Part shown: one piece after another, positions 60,282 through 64,000 of the stretch
Numbering within the stretch: position 1 is the first letter of the stretch
How the letters are laid out: every line of letters starts with the position of its first letter
Assembly: GCF_026230195.1 (NCBI RefSeq)
Contig: NZ_CP036501.1
Coordinates: 1,674,001-1,738,000, forward strand
DNA length: 64,000 nt
Origin: Candidatus Paraluminiphilus aquimaris
Lineage (GTDB): Bacteria > Pseudomonadota > Gammaproteobacteria > Pseudomonadales > Halieaceae
Direction: 5' to 3'
The notes under the pieces: generated by a model
Seen by the model: only the letters and a program-made list of their open reading frames with translations
Told to the model about the DNA's origin: nothing
Databases searched by the model: none
Translations under genes and position numbers: made by a program

Positions 60282-60778
60282 GAGGCACTCGAATCTAGAG
60301 TTCCGACATTCCAGATACCCGTGGTGCTGTGGCTAATAGTGACCTTTCCCGCTGAATTACAAAACGCAATGCTGCCTGCTGTAGAGTCTGAGAATTGCCG
60401 CAGGTTATCCTGTGACATAGACATCTCCGCCGGACTGAAAGTAGTCGACAGCTCAATCCCGTCAGCAAAATCCGCATAGCTTCTCGTTAGGTCATTTGTT
60501 CCGTCAGCCCCAAGATCTTTATCGACTGACCATTGATTTCCTGTTGTAAACGAGATCGTTGCAGTACCCGTGGCGCCAGTTGCGAGGACATCCCTCTGAG
60601 CTTGTCTGAGATCGGTGACAACAGTTTCAACAACAAGACGTAGGCGAGCTTGCGCAATAGAGCTCGTAAAGGATGGGATCGCGATGCTTGCTAGAATCGC
60701 TATGATGGCAACCACTACCATGAGCTCGAGTAGCGTAAACCCTTGCTGGTTTATTTCCTCTAAAGCATCTCTCGTCAT
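60275..60778 (-). CDS. fimT: FimT/GspH-type minor pilin
   Basis: This 167-residue minor pilin has the leader MTRDALEEINQQG and mature N-terminus FTLLELMVVVAIIAILASIAIPSF, with Glu at mature position 5. A GspH/FimT-type head follows (TDLRQAQRDVLATGATGTATI). The ATG at 60778 is used; an upstream TTG has no ribosome binding site. It starts the minor pilin operon and overlaps pilW. No pilY1 gene is in the window. Confidence 0.85.
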   Translation of the reverse strand: MTRDALEEINQQGFTLLELMVVVAIIAILASIAIPSFTSSIAQARLRLVVETVVTDLRQAQRDVLATGATGTATISFTTGNQWSVDKDLGADGTNDLTRSYADFADGIELSTTFSPAEMSMSQDNLRQFSDSTAGSIAFCNSAGKVTISHSTTGIWNVGTLDSSASC

Positions 60779-60906
60779 GATTGTGTGCGCTGATAAAAGA
60801 TGTATAGAGTGTGTCTGTTTGCGCCATAGAAGCAAATAAACCGTGTCAAAAATGTGACGTTTGTAATGGTTTTGGATATTAAATGAACGTTTTTAGGTGA
60901 GATGGC

Positions 60907-63054
60907 TCACCGCTTTTTGCTTCGTACACTGATCATTTGATTAAAGGCTTCACTGGCCCTGTCATGCGCAGGTTTTATGTAAGGGGCGGTTTTTACATGG
61001 TCATAGTGGTGCCGCATGGCCGGGTTCGCCTCAAAAATAACAAGTTTTCCGTCAGGGCCGACAGCGAAGTCGACGCCGCAAAAGTCGAGGCCAATGTCAC
61101 TGAGAAAGGCGAGTAATGCGCTGTAGTGGGTGGCGCCAAGGTAGGCAGCGAGGTCATTAAGGCAGCTTGCCTCGTCTTCCTGCATCCACGTTTGTTCACT
61201 CATGATCTTCAAGCGATCACCACGGCGACCGACCTCCCAATGCTTTGCGCGCAGTAGGTGGACAGGATAGAGGTCCCCATCGATGTAAAAGCCCCTAATT
61301 TTGTGAAATACACCCTGTTCGTTAGCAACGTTAATAAATTCGGTCACGTAAAGGTCTCTCATCGAGGAGAGTCCCTCCAGCGACTCGCGCAGCGCCGTGT
61401 CAGTGTCGCACTTGCTTAATGTCGAGCCCGTGTGTGTTCCGACCGATCGAACTAGAAGTGGGAACGTCAATTCCGACTTGATCTGTTTGACCAGCTTGGC
61501 TACGTCAAAGAGGGCCGATCCGAGATAGCGATTTGTCCTCCCGGATCTGAGGTGGGGCGATGCGTTGGCAAGCTTGGCTATATTGTCGCGGGTGCTGCGA
61601 CGCAGCGCAGCGGGTTCATTGATCACCCGGGTCACGCCGTGATTGGCGATGAAACCTTCAAGCCCTAAAAGCGCGTTAGGTGAGGCGTCAACGTCACTGA
61701 TCGCGTTAAATAAGACGTCAAAACGCGGCAAGTTTGCACCACTGAATGCGAGGTTGGCCGCATTACCAAGCGTTATGTGGAAACGCGCTTTATCGATCCA
61801 GTACTTAGTCGATATTTGACCGCCCACCAGCCGTGTTTTTATCGCGCCGTCATCTGCGAATCGAAACTTAACTTTTGTTCCCTCAAAGGCTCGAACCTTT
61901 AACACCACAGGTTTGAGGGATTCGCGACCCGCCTTCAAAAAAGGTCGAGCGGCGGCAGCATTCTCTAGCAAGGCCGCGGCTTTAGCGTCCTCATTACCGC
62001 GAGTGGCGAGCGCACTGAGAAAGTAGGGTACGTCGAAACCCGGGTCTGGTTTTTGGGCCATTAGCTGTAGCAATGATTGAGCTTTGGTGAACTGTTTAGC
62101 CCTTAATGCTTTCCTGACGTCTGTCATCGATGATTCGGGCGTTAACGACTCAGTGCTTGAAGCTACTGAACTGGGTGTTGTTAAGGCATCAAAGCTGACT
62201 CTCTCATCGCTGCGTAAAATACGCGCCTGGGTTTTGCGCCCCTGTTCCTCAAGACGAGACGCGCCCTGGATCACTCTTTGTCGGATGTGTTCTGTCGGCA
62301 GCCCATCCGCATTCAGGGCGCGATGGCATGAGGTGAAGTCAGTTCTTAATCGATAGCGGATCATCAGACGATCGCTGTCTTCTGCCAAGGCAGTGCGACC
62401 GTGAAGCACTTTGCAATTATTGATTAACAGTGTTTCACCCTTTTGGAGTCGAAACGAGCGGTGCGCCGAGAGGTGAGTGATTGCCGCATCGAGAGCCGAC
62501 AAGGCGGTTATTTGCTGCGCTGACAATGAGGCACCGAGTTCCAGACTTCGGTCCAACTGTTTCCGGTAGTAGCTGATGCGAGTTTCGTCGCTAGCAGACC
62601 CTGTCTCTAGAATCGGTTTTGGGTGCCTACCCATTGGCCAGATAGGCTGTCGTAGGAGTTCGGCTGTCTCGCTATCGAGTAAAGGTAGCAGCTCATCGAT
62701 GACCACCATCTGTGTTTCACCCCCGGATTCATCGGGGCGTGACATGCCAAAGATGACAATAGAGTGTGGATTCTTTTGTTGACTGGAGTCGGTGTGGGGC
62801 TCGAGCGCGATGGTAGTCCGGCTGTAACGTGTAACGGCGTCTTCGACCGAGGAGGCTTTTGGGTTGACGGTAACCCTAGTGGCACCGAGCCGGGAGGGCA
62901 GCTCCCCGCTGATTGAACCGATGCACTCCAACGCGAAAGCAATGGCACTCGCCTCTTGCCACGACGCATGACCCTTTGTGGGGGGCATGACCATGTAATA
63001 GGGGAAGGTCGTAAGCGCCTCGAGTATTTCTCGTGATTTTGCGAGAACATCCAT
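60907..63054 (-). CDS. 2-oxoglutarate oxygenase/ATP-grasp fusion protein
   Basis: This 715-residue cytoplasmic protein joins two catalytic folds. Residues about 30-245 form a TauD/TfdA-like Fe(II)/2-oxoglutarate oxygenase: the iron triad would be His87 and Asp89 (EPHTDSS) and His218 (KVLHGRTA), with the 2-oxoglutarate Arg near 233 (MIRYRLR). Residues about 300-390 are helical and repeat-like. Residues about 430-690 form an ATP-grasp domain with a P-loop-like RSVGTHTGSTLSK near 538 and the metal/ATP motif GVDFAVGPDGKLVIFEANP near 660-678. Such a protein could both hydroxylate or desaturate and ligate a small molecule or peptide. I do not recognise a characterised family with this order. It is flanked by the HMG-CoA reductase and the pilin operon. 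Confidence 0.8.
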   Translation of the reverse strand: MDVLAKSREILEALTTFPYYMVMPPTKGHASWQEASAIAFALECIGSISGELPSRLGATRVTVNPKASSVEDAVTRYSRTTIALEPHTDSSQQKNPHSIVIFGMSRPDESGGETQMVVIDELLPLLDSETAELLRQPIWPMGRHPKPILETGSASDETRISYYRKQLDRSLELGASLSAQQITALSALDAAITHLSAHRSFRLQKGETLLINNCKVLHGRTALAEDSDRLMIRYRLRTDFTSCHRALNADGLPTEHIRQRVIQGASRLEEQGRKTQARILRSDERVSFDALTTPSSVASSTESLTPESSMTDVRKALRAKQFTKAQSLLQLMAQKPDPGFDVPYFLSALATRGNEDAKAAALLENAAAARPFLKAGRESLKPVVLKVRAFEGTKVKFRFADDGAIKTRLVGGQISTKYWIDKARFHITLGNAANLAFSGANLPRFDVLFNAISDVDASPNALLGLEGFIANHGVTRVINEPAALRRSTRDNIAKLANASPHLRSGRTNRYLGSALFDVAKLVKQIKSELTFPLLVRSVGTHTGSTLSKCDTDTALRESLEGLSSMRDLYVTEFINVANEQGVFHKIRGFYIDGDLYPVHLLRAKHWEVGRRGDRLKIMSEQTWMQEDEASCLNDLAAYLGATHYSALLAFLSDIGLDFCGVDFAVGPDGKLVIFEANPAMRHHYDHVKTAPYIKPAHDRASEAFNQMISVRSKKR

Positions 63055-63171
63055 TTCCGTAGCCTAGCTCAGGGCACAGGTGATTAGTACAGCTTGTTTG
63101 GAAGCAACGGCAACTTTTTTTGGGGACCACAAAGAGAGACGGACCACATAGCGAGACATACCCATAGCCAC

Positions 63172-63201
63172 AAAAAAGCCGGCGTCTTGCGAGGCCGGCT
63201 T
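63172..63201 (-). terminator. Intrinsic terminator of the HMG-CoA reductase gene
   Basis: An 8-bp GC-rich stem (63176-63183 with 63194-63201) with a 10-base loop is followed on the minus strand by a T-run (63172-63177). It lies about 20 bases after the stop of the reductase gene and separates it from the oxygenase/ATP-grasp gene. Confidence 0.85.
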
Positions 63202-63219
63202 AGCGAGCAGTTCTGCGAC

Positions 63220-64000
63220 TTAGCGATTTCTACCCAGACGCTCGTGCGCATCAACCCATTCGTTGGTCCGCGTTGCTTTATCGACCCGGGTTGCGGCAGC
63301 GAGTGAGAGCTCGCCTGCGACCACAAGACCCGCCGCGATTTCACAGAGCTTCAATGCACGATCTTTACCAAAGCAATCCATCATCTCAAGGCACTCACGT
63401 TGCGTCGGCAAATTCGTCCCGCCGCCATAGCTCGCCATAATGATCGAGGGAAGGGTAATGGAGAAGTAATGATCGCCTTCACGCGTCATGCGCTGATACA
63501 CAGTGCACTGGTTGGACTCTCCGATGTTAGCGAGGTCCTGTCCGGTTGCGGCGTACAGTGCGGCCAAACCGTTTGCAGGGTGGCTTGCGTTATTAGAGCT
63601 TGAGGTCGTTAGCGCGGACAACGTAGTGATTTGATAGCCGTATTGCATCTGCTCCGGCGTGATACGGAGGTTGTCCATCAGGACCTTACGAGGAATGGTA
63701 ACCTCGGCAGTCACACGACGGCCTCGCCCCTTGAGCATATTGACGGCTGAGGTTTTCTTTTCTGTGTCCCAGTTGCCCGAGAGCATGTAGTTCTTGAGTG
63801 CGCCCGGGTAGTTCTTACGAATCCACTCACACGCAAAGAACGTCGCTCGGCTGGTCATATTTTGACCTGCAGCATCGCCAGTAGAGTAATCAAACCGGCA
63901 GGCCACGAAGTTGTGAGTATGGTAGTTCTCAAGTTCTAAGAGCTTACCCACTGACGTCGTGCTCTCTGCCTGCTCCTTTATGACCTCGAAGTTGGCTCGA
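63220..64000 (-). CDS. Class I hydroxymethylglutaryl-CoA reductase, 5' end missing
   Basis: The C-terminal 259 residues of an HMG-CoA reductase; the frame stays open to the right edge, so the start is outside the window. The reading frame contains AESTTSVGKLLELE, then FDYSTGDAAGQNMTSRAT and EKKTSAVNMLKGRGRRVTAEV (which carries the catalytic lysine). ATGQDLANIGES carries the catalytic aspartate, GGGTNLPTQRECLEMM follows, and the C-terminal His is in DAHERLGRNR. The match is closest to the class I (archaeal/eukaryotic-type) enzymes. The enzyme makes mevalonate from HMG-CoA with NADPH, or runs in reverse. The same genome carries MEP-pathway genes ispD and ispF. Confidence 0.92.
   Translation of the reverse strand, partial: RANFEVIKEQAESTTSVGKLLELENYHTHNFVACRFDYSTGDAAGQNMTSRATFFACEWIRKNYPGALKNYMLSGNWDTEKKTSAVNMLKGRGRRVTAEVTIPRKVLMDNLRITPEQMQYGYQITTLSALTTSSSNNASHPANGLAALYAATGQDLANIGESNQCTVYQRMTREGDHYFSITLPSIIMASYGGGTNLPTQRECLEMMDCFGKDRALKLCEIAAGLVVAGELSLAAATRVDKATRTNEWVDAHERLGRNR

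Overview
The window looks like chromosomal DNA of a marine gammaproteobacterium. The core block accA-tilS-pyrG-kdsA-eno-ftsB-ispD-ispF-pcm-nlpD-fdxA-mutS-recA-recX has pseudomonad/cellvibrionad-like order. Genes are tightly packed with many 4-bp ATGA/GTGA overlaps. The accessory content (trifunctional propionyl-CoA synthase, bifunctional malonyl-CoA reductase) matches what has been reported for OM60/NOR5-type (Halieaceae) bacteria such as strain HTCC2080. That placement is inference; no rRNA or marker gene confirms it. No tRNA, rRNA, CRISPR array, insertion sequence or prophage was seen.

Layout. 1-9.1 kb: a left-truncated aldehyde dehydrogenase, TruC, serine dehydratase, kynureninase with a probable formamidase, a PsiE-like membrane protein, an acyl-CoA synthetase and a secreted M20 amidohydrolase. 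9.2-21 kb: a GPH-type sugar transporter, then a two-gene operon (pcs then mcr, minus strand, 4-bp overlap, closed by a clear terminator) encoding the signature enzymes of the 3-hydroxypropionate route, with a threonine dehydratase upstream. 21-28.5 kb: a small Cys-His-Asp protein, a YcgN-type Cys-cluster protein, a hydroxyacid dehydrogenase fused to a GFA zinc domain, gamma-glutamyltransferase, an SDR, FolE, a SYLF protein and a saccharopine-dehydrogenase-like protein. 28.6-35.7 kb: an RND efflux pair, a peptide transporter and DusC. 35.8-53.4 kb: the conserved core block, in which truD, surE, rpoS and cinA are absent from their usual slots, while a DUF368/PopT lipid-carrier transporter and a secreted amidohydrolase/isoaspartyl peptidase pair are inserted. 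53.4-56 kb: DUF3014, flavin reductase, DCC-family and TlpA-like redox proteins. 56.3-60.8 kb: a type IV pilin locus (PilE, an unknown membrane protein, and a divergent FimT-PilW-PilX-PilV-like minor pilin operon whose last product ends in a polyserine tail). 60.9-64 kb: a large 2-oxoglutarate oxygenase/ATP-grasp fusion and a truncated class I HMG-CoA reductase.

How the genes fit. AccA helps make malonyl-CoA. Mcr would reduce it to 3-hydroxypropionate and Pcs would convert that to propionyl-CoA. The remaining cycle enzymes (propionyl-CoA carboxylase, methylmalonyl-CoA mutase, malyl-CoA lyase and others) are not in this window, so full autotrophy cannot be claimed; assimilation or redox balancing during photoheterotrophic growth is equally possible. 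The best candidates for undescribed biology are the oxygenase/ATP-grasp fusion, the dehydrogenase/GFA fusion, the missing rpoS in an otherwise intact neighbourhood, and the polyserine-tailed minor pilin.
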